Shown: piece after piece, positions 9,101 through 16,228 of the stretch
Layout of the letters: each line of letters begins with the position of its first letter
Position numbering within the stretch: the first letter of the stretch is position 1
Source: CAYVFC01 sp964450715
Lineage (GTDB): Bacteria > Myxococcota_A > Polyangia > Polyangiales > JAFGIB01
Assembly: GCA_964450715.1 (NCBI GenBank)
Contig: CAYVFC010000051.1
Location: 1-50,000 of the forward strand
DNA: 50,000 nt
Direction of reading: 5' to 3'
The notes under the pieces: model-generated
The model's input: only the letters and a program-made list of their open reading frames with translations
Database searches by the model: none
What the model was told of the DNA's origin: nothing
Program-made: the position numbers and the translations under genes

Positions 9101-10085
9101 GTCGCTCTCGCACCTCGCTCTTCTTCGGCGGCATCGACTCCACGCCCACGCCCACCACGCGCGACACCCCCACGATGGACTTCCTCGGCGGTTCTGCCTC
9201 TGGCTCTGTCCGGCTCACGCCCATCAGCGTCCTGCCCTTGTCGAACCCCTCTGCCGCCTGCTGACTGTCGCTCTGCGGCCGGTCGCTTCCGTTGCCCGCC
9301 TCGCCCTCGCCGCCGGCATCCCCTGCGTCCCCGCCTGCGCCCGCCTCGCCCTCGCCGCTGTACTTCTTCTCTCGGCGCGACGCCCAGGTCGGCCCGCCGG
9401 CCACGCGCACGATGGGCGGGTCTAACGCCGACGCCTCCATTGCCTTTTCTTCCAGCTCGCTCTTTGACCGCGGCTTTAGCTCCACCGGCTCCGTCCCATC
9501 GGCCACCTCCTCTGCGGCCGACAGCTCGGCCGACAGCCGGTTCACGAAGTCGTCCCCGAAGTGCGACACCTTGTCCTGGTCCAGCGGGTAGACATCCGGC
9601 AGCACCCCGGGGTCCCGCGTGTCCAGCTTCTCGGCCAGCAGCTGCAACCGCGGCGCGATGGCCAGCGCGTAGTGCGCTGCCAGCGCCGCCTCCACCCGCA
9701 CCTCGGTCGCCACCTTGAACACCAGCGTTGACCCCAGCCGCTCCTTCAGCTCCTCGACCGCCTCCTTGCTCAACGGGCTCGACACCCCCAACACCAACCG
9801 CTTCACCTGAGCCGACAGCGGCACCACCCGGTGACGCTCCACCAGCTCCACCGGTACCGAGCGCAGCGTGTTCTGTGGGATGGACATCAGCTCGTGCCGC
9901 GACGCCGGCTGCAGCCCGAAGCTCGCCGCGCGGTAGGAGTTCAGCACGTTTTCCGGCACCGCCTCCATTTCCAGCAGCACCGTGTCGATCTCCCCGCCCT
10001 CCAGCACCTGCTGTTGCAGCGCATCTTCGATCTTGTGGATCGACAGCACGGCATCGCGAACCAGGAGCGAGGTCAGCGCTGGCAT
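6171..10085 (-). CDS. Large scaffold: GspE-N (MshEN) domain, GAF-like domain, low-complexity linkers, C-terminal HEAT repeats
   Basis: 1304 residues. Residues 1-150 match the GspE N-terminal/MshEN fold (LLEMEAVPENVLNSYRAASF, LRSVPVELVERHRVVPLSAQ, LVLGVSSPLS). In type II secretion and type IV pilus ATPases this domain can bind c-di-GMP, but no ATPase domain follows here. An acidic linker leads to a globular GAF-like region at about 400-570 (ETWLAFAQQYFDCAVIFAF ... PCFLLPVKLRKRPVLLFYGD). Residues ~590-1040 are Ala/Gly/Pro/Gln-rich with perfect tandem repeats. The last ~250 residues are HEAT repeats (DVRFYALMMAGDLPYKSLLE, RRMAVDVLGRF, TRVIAIEALAGLRDPHSCMV). This arrangement is seen in myxobacterial proteins without assigned function. 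I infer a protein-protein interaction hub, perhaps in motility or signalling. The start is ATG 10085 with only a weak ribosome site; the stop abuts a REP. Confidence 0.8.
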   Translation of the reverse strand: MPALTSLLVRDAVLSIHKIEDALQQQVLEGGEIDTVLLEMEAVPENVLNSYRAASFGLQPASRHELMSIPQNTLRSVPVELVERHRVVPLSAQVKRLVLGVSSPLSKEAVEELKERLGSTLVFKVATEVRVEAALAAHYALAIAPRLQLLAEKLDTRDPGVLPDVYPLDQDKVSHFGDDFVNRLSAELSAAEEVADGTEPVELKPRSKSELEEKAMEASALDPPIVRVAGGPTWASRREKKYSGEGEAGAGGDAGDAGGEGEAGNGSDRPQSDSQQAAEGFDKGRTLMGVSRTEPEAEPPRKSIVGVSRVVGVGVESMPPKKSEVRERPISLAAGEPGPTTDRSAKQTPAQAAEQQERAQAALRAAFPSADVVSGARAEAKPERASDRQPARGSDRPGRRHVPRGPLTPGVERELLASAEDRDQVVETWLAFAQQYFDCAVIFAFRQESIVGLDCHGVEGIADIRAISLSIEEDSAVHAVRRAGLGKVTDLSIKAADKKLVAALRRSDCQPCFLLPVKLRKRPVLLFYGDRGGELFELEEVTDLIEMVPSVVRAFERIVRARKALVARGSEAIRGSTPPKSEGSGGAAPSGAAPAGAAPSGAAPAGAAPFGAAPAGTSQTSSLPAGMTGAGPSSAALSSPPEPALMPMKSVEKDLKLIHTLSGAGANLKAVLESKLDPDRAGAAKAGAEARAETGAEPRAGAESEKASSSEQAQDWRGGGTLSGLTRESLADSKAGTAERAASSESGERERISTNSFEKGGGSTLSGVIGQSVPGLTAGIAERADSHPSAERKRVTTGSFESPAEAQKQKPTVSTTSARPGEKPTVREIPAGYALDEMSSTNPMFSAQTGTQLGTGEPSQGSAAEAGDDAQAVLGEPDEDEGIHAAVISELMRWPERAVEGRPQEQKSAAGAAASEQAQGAGQAQAQGAGQAQAQGAGQAQAQGAGQALGAEQALGAEQALGVKQARAQGAAGAKAAQQQPAEAADAKSEPSVVVDVGAEGEAGREKRVPSVVVDMGAEHERLVEQLMTCRREQESEIIETLVDVGEAVLPALVQKFPGHVWFKRGQPYHRLPSGSDLSAIARAMLAFGPVAVSYVRSLLFSSDPDVRFYALMMAGDLPYKSLLEPLEQRLFDADGYTRRMAVDVLGRFKEVEGYGAALASLRAVAAAPGRATDTRVIAIEALAGLRDPHSCMVLVHQLNAADRQIVNAAHRALVTITLQDHALSMRNWTNWVQRNRDRTRVEWMIDALTHSDQSIRTAASAELKSATKQYYDFHPASSKRELKKVQKRYRQWLESQGLAAKKR
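7205..7334. repeat. In-gene tandem repeats (18 bp and 24 bp units)
   Basis: Within the HEAT-protein gene, an 18-bp unit (GCGCCTGCTCGGCGCCTA, 7205-7245) is followed by about four copies of a 24-bp unit beginning GCGCCTGCCCCGCGCC (to 7334). They encode GAEQAL-type and GAGQAQAQ-type peptide repeats. Both unit lengths are multiples of three, so copy-number change keeps the frame and would alter linker length. Confidence 0.9.
8241..8330. repeat. In-gene tandem repeat, three 30-bp units
   Basis: Three consecutive 30-bp copies at 8241-8270, 8271-8300 and 8301-8330. The last two are identical and the first differs at two bases. They encode the alternating APSGAAPAGA peptide of the HEAT protein. Each unit contains GCCCCAGAAGGGGC, a small palindrome. 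Confidence 0.92.
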
Positions 10086-10548
10086 GGGCTCAACCCGTAA
10101 CCCGGACTACGTCGGCTGGCAGTCGTGCGTTCATCGGCACCGGGAACTAAGAACTTAGCGCGACAGCGCCCAACAGAACAAGAGCCTCCTTCTCCCCACC
10201 GCCCAGCGCGCCCCAATTTTCGCGGTCTCTGCCCGGTCTCCTCCCTCGACAGCGTGTCCCGATTTCCGCCTTTCGAACCGTTCTGTCCGCCCTGCCAGAT
10301 CGCCTGTCTCGATTTCCTGTCCCGCCCCCCCTGCCCAGCGTGTCCCGAATTTCACTTCCCCCGTAATTTTTTCCGGACGCTTGCTAACACCCCCCCGCCC
10401 CCGTCTTCTGTCCCCTCGTAGGGGCGTGCCATGCGCCCCCCCGCCCCCCCTTCGAACCCCCCGGCCCCCCTTCGAACCGCCCGCCCCTCTTCGAAGCCAA
10501 AAATGCATCTCGCCATTTCCCGCCATTTGCCCGCCCTCCCCTCCCGGT
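10086..10548. other. C-rich intergenic tract, no gene seen
   Basis: About 460 bases with strong strand asymmetry: the plus strand is pyrimidine- and C-rich, and the minus strand carries repeated runs of three to seven G between 10381 and 10490. A GTAG-type hairpin (GTAGGGGCGTGCCATGCGCC, from 10418) lies in it. TTCGAA recurs between C-runs at 10450, 10470 and 10491. Open frames across it are Arg/Gly- or Pro-rich and look non-coding. It holds the upstream region of the HEAT-protein gene. Confidence 0.6.
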
Positions 10549-10791
10549 ATGTCTTCCCTGCCGCCCGCGATATCCTCCACCTCTGACCGCCGTCTCATTC
10601 CGGGCGACACCGTATTACGCCGGCGCGGCGCCAGCCCCCTTAAGGACATCCGCCAGCTCGGCGACCTCATGCGCGTCTGCAAAAAGCTCGGCTGCGTCCG
10701 CATCCACCGCAACCACGCCATCCACCGCGAGCGCGCCCTGCCGCTCGACTCTAACCGCAACGCATCAACCGCCGCTCTGGTAAAACAGTAG
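10549..10791 (+). CDS. Small hypothetical protein (80 residues)
   Basis: ATG 10549 to TAG 10791. I do not recognise the product. The case for coding is composition: from codon ~14 to ~72 almost every third position is C or G, as in the real genes nearby and unlike the flanking tract, and the peptide is a plausible basic, soluble one (LKDIRQLGDLMRVCKKLGCV). There is no good ribosome-binding site in front of the ATG, and an in-frame Pro-rich extension back to 10381 looks like junk. It is convergent with the kinase gene, ending 41 bases from that gene's stop. It could be a real small gene or the end of a decayed one. Confidence 0.4.
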   Translation: MSSLPPAISSTSDRRLIPGDTVLRRRGASPLKDIRQLGDLMRVCKKLGCVRIHRNHAIHRERALPLDSNRNASTAALVKQ

Positions 10792-10831
10792 GAGCGGCCG
10801 CCTTCGTCGCGCGCGAAAAGCATTTGGTATT

Positions 10832-13800
10832 CTACTGCGCGAAAACTGTGACCACGTCTCCTGTTTCGGCCAGACTCCTGCTCAGGGCGACGACCAGGTC
10901 GTGGGGCACAGCGATTTGCCTGTGCCGGTCGGCCGCCAGCAGCGCCAGACCGGTGAGGATGAAAGTCCCTTCCCGCTCATGGATCAGCACAACGGGCAGG
11001 TATTGTTCGCCTCGGTCATTGGTCCACCTGGACGGCGTCGGGGCGGACGCGCCCAGATCAGCGACGGTCCGGGTACAATCTCCGATTTCACTTATCTGTT
11101 CCGCTACATAATCTTTTACTATTGTATCCATGTCAACCAAAGGCGAGAGATGGCCGCTGCTCGCAGCCAGAATCGGGCCTTCTTCCTGCATGGTGTAGAC
11201 ATAGCCGCCCGCAGCGTCGGCGTGTTGCACCAGTACGTCGATGACGCGCTGGGCGCGCTCTTTTGGCCCCCGGCAATCGGTCAGCAGAGTGGCTATCCTG
11301 CTGATCACGCTCTCCGCGGTACTTTCCGAGATGGAAACATCGGCCGCGTGCGCCAGTTGATCGGAGACGCCGATTTCCGACTGGCGAGCGTATTGCATCA
11401 GCTTTTCGTACTTGGCGGTGAGCACCGGATTGCGACCGGCGCGGTATTCGTCTGCGCACAACCGCGCATAGGTCTGGAAGCTCTCCTGGTCGTTCATGAT
11501 CATTGCGACGTAGGCGCGGTATTCGTATACCAGTCCCATGGTCAAGCCGGTCGTGCCCAAGGACTCGCAGGCGTCGATGGCGATCTGGCAGAGCTCGAGC
11601 GCCCGGACGTGATCACCAAGCTTGGCCTCGGACAGAGCCAGGGGCATGACGATATATCGCTTCTCGTTGGTTATCTTCGCTTGCTCGGCGGCTTGCAGGA
11701 ACGACCGGCCCTGACTGACCACCTCTTGATAGCGTCCGAGCTCGAAAAGCGTCTTGAGAAGGACGCTTGCGACGTGCGGCCAGACGATATGGCGGCCCGG
11801 CTCGACCAGACTCAAGGCCTTTTCCAGCTCCTCGAGCGCTTTGCGATAGTCGCCGCGGATCCGCTGGTACTCCCCTCGCGCAAAATGAAGTATCGGCTGC
11901 CAGGTGCGAAAACGGGCGGCCACGGGTTCGATGTCTTCGATAACGCTTCTGGTCCTCATTAGATCGTCGGACAGGCCGTAGACTAGAAGCTCCGCGAACA
12001 GGTTGGTCTGCCCGAAATGCTGCGTGGGGCTGTTCTTGATGTGCAGCACCTCCACGCGTTTTTTGCACCGTTCCGCCTTTTCGATGTCTCCCTGGCGTAG
12101 ATAGTAGACCATGCGAATGCGCCAGGCGTTGACCTGGTGCAGCAGGTCCTTTTCGACCTCGTCGGCCCACTTCAAGGACGACTTCAGTCCGAAGCTGGCT
12201 TCGATCAGACCAGTGGCGAAAACCCAGCTATAGTGAGTGATCCGGTGAATCATCTCGTCCAGCCCGGCGCGGTCGGGTTGAGCGATCCTATCCAGTAACT
12301 CGCGGATTTCCTGCAGTGCGTGATCGTGGCGAGCGGACAGCAGATAACGCCCGGCGGTGAGCACCTTGTGGATTACGCCCAGCGCCGGAGAGAGCGGGAC
12401 CAGCGGCGCCAGGGAGGGCATGGAGGCCGTCAGGGAGTAGTCGAAGGCATTGGAGGCGGTGCCCATCACATAGCTGAGCGCCCGTGCTAGCTCGCGGATG
12501 GCTTCTGACGGCGGCAGCACCCGCTCCGACTCCGAGCTCTCGTCGTAGTGCTTCTGGGTCACCTCCAGGGCGCGCCAGATACGAGCCTGTTCCTCCACCG
12601 AGTCACCCAACTCATCGTAAGCTTTTAGACCGCTATCCCGGTAGAGTTGATCTATCACCTCGTGCAGAACGCTTTGGTCCTCCAGGCCGGTGAGAATGCT
12701 GAAGCGGATCAGGCTCATGCGCAGCAGAAAGGCCTGCCGACGCGGGCGGTCCAGCTCTTCGCAGAGCTTGACCGCGAATTGAAAGGTCTCCAACCAGTTG
12801 TTGGGCAGGGACTGGATATACTCGTAGAAGTCGTTCGTGTTCTGCACCAGATGCTGTTGATTCGCTTCGACGTCCTGCAGCAGCACGTCCAGGCCGCGCT
12901 CGTGCTCGCCGGCGGCGACGAGATGTACGGCAGCGCGGAACAGGTCCTTTCCGCGCCCGAGGAACAACTGCGCCAGCCGGGTATGCAGGGTCCGCTCCAG
13001 CTCTGGTTCCAAACCGTCCAGTAGCGCGGCGACCCAAGCCTGCTGGGCCAACGAGTAGTGGATTCCGTCGGTGATCAGGACCTTAGAGGTCACCAGCTCG
13101 TTTAGATCACGGACCAGTAGCGGTTTCTCCTGGTGCTCGCTCAGCACCAGGCACTCCTCGAAGCCGAAGCTCTGCTCCGGTCTGAGCGCCATGGCCTGGC
13201 CGAGCTTGCGGGCGTCAACACCGAGCAAGGACGCCCGCTCCCTGAGCGCCCCGGCCAGGCTGTCGGGTAGCTCTCCCGCGTCGATGCTGGCGGGAATGCT
13301 CCAGGTCCCCGCCTGGTAGCGGAGCACTCCCTTGTCGACCAGGTGTTGCGCCAGCCGCATGATGGTGCTCGGATTGCCCCGGGAAATGCCGTATAGCCTG
13401 TCGGACAGCAGCCGCACGTTGGGCACATCGCCGAAAACCGATGCCAGCAACTGCTCGGTCTGCTCCTCGGTGAGATTTCTGAGCTTGATGGCGTCGCCGG
13501 CTCTCCTGAGCAGCTTCAGGGCCACGACCGAGGTGCCCGGCGCGTCCGTCTCGGCGGATACGGCCAGAAGCACCCTCTTGATGGATATGTCGTTGGAAAG
13601 AAGCGCGACCAGCGCCGCGGAAGGCTCGTCGATGCGGTGCACGTCGTCCACCGCCAGCACTACGGGACGACGCTCGCTGATCTTCACCAGCCAGTCGCGC
13701 AGAGCGGCCTGCGCGTTCGGACGCAGCTGCTGCGGGTCGTCGAAGGTCCGCAAGCCGACCGAACCCGGTTCGTATCGTTCGAGCAATCCGGGTATGACAT

Positions 13801-14983
13801 GCCCCAGCACCGGCGCATAGGGCTTGGCGGCTTTCAGTGACAGCTGCGGGAATTCGTCCAACAGTTGAGCGGCCATCACCCGCACCGCGCTCCAGTTGCC
13901 GCCGCTGGCATCGCTGGCGTCGGCGCGCAGAACCACAGCCCCCGCGAGCTTGCCTTCCAGCGCGCAGGCATCCAAGAGCCTGGTGCGGCCCGCGCCCGGG
14001 CTAGCCTCGATCATCACCGTACCGCCGTAACCGCGAAGCGCTCGCAGAAGGTGCTTTCGCAGCCGTTTTACCGCCTCGTTCCGCCCCACCAGCGTGGGCG
14101 TGGATAGATAGGCCCTGGAAACCAGCAGCTGCTCGTCGACCTCCAGTCCGGCAATACCGCTCAATCGGTCCATTATCTCAGCCGCGTTGAACGGGCGCGC
14201 CATCACGTCCAGCTCGATCAGGGAGAGGCACAGGGTGTCCAGCTCCCTGGGGATTCCCTCTATCAGGTCGGAGGGCGGGCGCGGCCGGCTGCGCCAGGCA
14301 TCTCGCAGATCGGCAAAGCGGCGCGCCGAGTAGGCCTGACGGCCGGTCAGGGCGTAGTAAAGCGTGGCGCCCAGCGAGAACAAGTCGGACCGTGCGTCTA
14401 GGCTCTGCAGGGCGATCGTCTCGGGTGCGGCATAGGAAGGGGTGCCCACCAGCTGTTTACAGGGGCCCATGGGCTCCATGGCTCCGAAGTCGATTAACTT
14501 GGCCTTGAAATTCGGTGTGCACCGGATGTTTCGCGGGGTCACATCGCGGTGAACAAGCCGCCGCGAATGTAGCAAGCTCAGCACCGAGCAGATATCGGTC
14601 AGAAGCGAGCAGGCCTGAAGCCAGGGTAGCGGCGCCAGCTCCCGCAGGTCCCCTCCGTCGAGAAGCTCCATGGTGTAGTAAGCACCGTTTTCGATCTTGC
14701 CGTAGTCGTAGACCTCGACCACCCGGGGGTGAGCCAGCTCGGCCAGGGTGTAGAACTCGCGTTCGAACAGCGCGGCGATCGTCTGCTGCTTTTTCTCGTC
14801 GGCCCTTTCCAGCAGCCGCTTCAGCGCCAGCTTGCGTCCGGTCGTGCTGTCGAGCACCTGGTAAACCACCGCCATCCCTCCCCGGCCCAGGGTCGTCTCC
14901 ACCTGATAGCGGTTGTCTATCAAAGCGCCAACAGCGTCCGGCCCTTGATCACCGTTTCGTTTACCCATGGTAGCGCCTCCCAT
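10832..14983 (-). CDS. Ser/Thr protein kinase fused to AAA/STAND-like ATPase, TPR-like helical region and GAF-like domain
   Basis: 1383 residues. The Hanks-type kinase domain (about 25-280) is complete: glycine loop GRGGMAVVY at 33-41, Lys55 in ALKRL, catalytic HRDVTPRN (Asp147, Asn152), DFG at 165-167 and the APE equivalent AAPETIA. An ATPase domain follows (about 295-530) with Walker A ASPGAGRTRLL and Walker B VVLAVDDVHRID. Residues ~640-1200 are helical TPR-like repeats, and the last ~150 are a degenerate GAF-like domain (ERAQRVIDVLVQHADAAGGY). Such kinase-ATPase-TPR-GAF proteins are common in Myxococcota as cytoplasmic signal integrators. No transmembrane segment is seen. Two starts are possible: ATG 14983 (GGAGGA upstream) or ATG 14968 (GGGAGG upstream). 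No partner gene is adjacent; the upstream side is decayed DNA. Confidence 0.88.
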   Translation of the reverse strand: MGGATMGKRNGDQGPDAVGALIDNRYQVETTLGRGGMAVVYQVLDSTTGRKLALKRLLERADEKKQQTIAALFEREFYTLAELAHPRVVEVYDYGKIENGAYYTMELLDGGDLRELAPLPWLQACSLLTDICSVLSLLHSRRLVHRDVTPRNIRCTPNFKAKLIDFGAMEPMGPCKQLVGTPSYAAPETIALQSLDARSDLFSLGATLYYALTGRQAYSARRFADLRDAWRSRPRPPSDLIEGIPRELDTLCLSLIELDVMARPFNAAEIMDRLSGIAGLEVDEQLLVSRAYLSTPTLVGRNEAVKRLRKHLLRALRGYGGTVMIEASPGAGRTRLLDACALEGKLAGAVVLRADASDASGGNWSAVRVMAAQLLDEFPQLSLKAAKPYAPVLGHVIPGLLERYEPGSVGLRTFDDPQQLRPNAQAALRDWLVKISERRPVVLAVDDVHRIDEPSAALVALLSNDISIKRVLLAVSAETDAPGTSVVALKLLRRAGDAIKLRNLTEEQTEQLLASVFGDVPNVRLLSDRLYGISRGNPSTIMRLAQHLVDKGVLRYQAGTWSIPASIDAGELPDSLAGALRERASLLGVDARKLGQAMALRPEQSFGFEECLVLSEHQEKPLLVRDLNELVTSKVLITDGIHYSLAQQAWVAALLDGLEPELERTLHTRLAQLFLGRGKDLFRAAVHLVAAGEHERGLDVLLQDVEANQQHLVQNTNDFYEYIQSLPNNWLETFQFAVKLCEELDRPRRQAFLLRMSLIRFSILTGLEDQSVLHEVIDQLYRDSGLKAYDELGDSVEEQARIWRALEVTQKHYDESSESERVLPPSEAIRELARALSYVMGTASNAFDYSLTASMPSLAPLVPLSPALGVIHKVLTAGRYLLSARHDHALQEIRELLDRIAQPDRAGLDEMIHRITHYSWVFATGLIEASFGLKSSLKWADEVEKDLLHQVNAWRIRMVYYLRQGDIEKAERCKKRVEVLHIKNSPTQHFGQTNLFAELLVYGLSDDLMRTRSVIEDIEPVAARFRTWQPILHFARGEYQRIRGDYRKALEELEKALSLVEPGRHIVWPHVASVLLKTLFELGRYQEVVSQGRSFLQAAEQAKITNEKRYIVMPLALSEAKLGDHVRALELCQIAIDACESLGTTGLTMGLVYEYRAYVAMIMNDQESFQTYARLCADEYRAGRNPVLTAKYEKLMQYARQSEIGVSDQLAHAADVSISESTAESVISRIATLLTDCRGPKERAQRVIDVLVQHADAAGGYVYTMQEEGPILAASSGHLSPLVDMDTIVKDYVAEQISEIGDCTRTVADLGASAPTPSRWTNDRGEQYLPVVLIHEREGTFILTGLALLAADRHRQIAVPHDLVVALSRSLAETGDVVTVFAQ

Positions 14984-15262
14984 CTTGTCCTCCGAGACGA
15001 TCGACAGGGTCTGTGAAAAGATAGATCATTTGCCTAAAAGTCTGTGTACAAAGGTAATCCACGGCCCCACATCCACTCCGATGATGAAAGGGTTCTCGCG
15101 AGCGAGCCCGGGTGAGCTTCACATTTGAAAGTCTGGCAACGACTCTGTCATAAGGATCGGAAACGAGGCGCCGACCGCCAAGAGATCCATCCTCTCACGA
15201 GACCTGGAGCGACTTCAACAACCATGAAGAAATAGGGGGACGTTGGAAAAAGGGGGTCGTTG
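14984..15262. other. Upstream region of the kinase gene
   Basis: About 280 bases. The AT-richer part at 15000-15060 is the likely promoter zone of the minus-strand kinase gene; I cannot fix -35/-10 boxes with confidence. The remainder shows no open frame with coding character and merges into the IS91 remnant. Confidence 0.4.
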
Positions 15263-15420
15263 TTAGGTGTACGAGGGACGCTGGTGCCCGCAGTCGGGAC
15301 ACTCATCCAGGTGTCCGCCCAGCGCCGCGGTGCGGCACAGCAGGATATCGCCGAGTGCACGCTGCTGCTCGCGCGAAAGCCGGTTATAACGTGTTCAAGG
15401 GGCTGGCATTCGAGAGAGTC
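15263..15420 (-). pseudogene. IS91-family transposase remnant (N-terminal zinc-binding region)
   Basis: Reading the minus strand from 15384 to the stop at 15263 gives RLSREQQRALGDILLCRTAA followed by LGGHLDECPDCGHQRPSYT. This is the N-terminal Cys-rich region of IS91/IS801-type rolling-circle transposases, in which an 'LCRTAALGGHLxxCPxCG' segment precedes 'NSCRNRHCPKCQ'. The frame ends at a stop right after PSYT, and the rest of the ~380-residue enzyme is missing. On the 5' side, coding-like sequence to about 15420 needs a frameshift and contains a stop. Family assignment rests on the motif alone. Confidence 0.65.
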
Positions 15421-15757
15421 TGCTACCACCACCGACGCGAGATCGCGGCCCGGCGTGTCTCTTTCTATGGAAAGCATGACATAATTACTCGGCTTCGTTG
15501 CCGATCCGGCATCCAAAGATTTTATGCTTTTGCCGTGGAATTCCGGCGTCAAAGGCTCACGCCGTTCTCGGGGCGCTAACCTAACCCGGCGTAGCCGGAA
15601 CCAAACAAGATTTCGAAAAAAACGATTTCGGAGGGAGCCACAACCCCTCTCGGTTTTTGTACGCGCCGGGACTTGTACGAAGCAACAAGGGGAAGCGCCG
15701 GGGTGTGCCAACGGCGAGAAACTGAAGCAGAATCGGTGGCTTCTGCGGAGGTGGGCC

Positions 15758-15850
15758 ATGGCATCGCTGCTGGAACGTTGCGAGAAGGACATCGCCGGAG
15801 TGCTCTCTTGCTACGACCGCGTCGTCATCCATGGGTCGTTTCCGGTGTGA
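15758..15850 (+). pseudogene. 5' fragment of a probable mobile-element gene
   Basis: ATG 15758 has a strong GGAGGTGGGCC just upstream and starts MASLLERCEKDIAGVLSCYD followed by RVVIHGSFPV and a stop after 30 residues. The start resembles a multicopy, uncharacterised protein family whose members begin 'LLERCExDIAGVLsCYDRVvItGTLPG' and run for several hundred residues; that resemblance is from memory, not a search. The ribosome site and start survive, and everything after is lost, so this is a truncated copy. Confidence 0.45.
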
Positions 15851-15914
15851 CGTCGAAACCCTAGACGTGGAAGTCGTCCGACGGATTGAAGCCGAGGGCA
15901 ACTTCGGGATTGGT

Positions 15915-16082
15915 TTAAACGCTGGTCAGCCCCTGAGCGTGAACGGCGAAATGCACTTCTCCGCTGTCATCGGCAAACGAGTAGGTGAGGAACTCGCCAG
16001 TAGCATCCGAGCCGCAGGAGCCGAGGACGGCGCAACCGAGTGCTACGATGAGAGCGCCTGACGGGATAGATGAATATCGCAT
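15915..16082 (-). pseudogene. Truncated lipoprotein N-terminus
   Basis: ATG 16082 begins MRYSSIPSGALIVALGCAVL, with the lipobox LGSC following (lipid Cys at residue 23). A short region GEFLTYSFADDSGEVHFAVH comes next before the frame stops at 55 residues. A signal peptide with only ~30 residues of mature protein, next to mobile-element debris, suggests the 5' end of a larger lipoprotein gene cut off on its 3' side. A genuine small lipoprotein is the alternative. Confidence 0.4.
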
Positions 16083-16228
16083 CGTTTTTCGATCTGGAAC
16101 GATCCCTGTTGCTTCGCCTACAGTCGCGCATTTCGCCCCGAAATTCTCGGCGGAGCCTGCGCCGAGCGCGCGTTCGCAAAACTGTGTCGCACCGTCGTTG
16201 TGCACGGATTGGTAAAGTGGCGACGCTG

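Noticed and set aside
10155..10823. Minus-strand frame of 222 codons opposite the small ORF
   Set aside because: Its product is Arg/Gly-rich from a G-run tract, has no domain, and opposes the frame with real GC3 bias.
15148..15792. 214-codon minus-strand frame in the decayed region
   Set aside because: It runs through the IS91 remnant in the wrong frame and has no domain; the IS91 motif is read in another frame.
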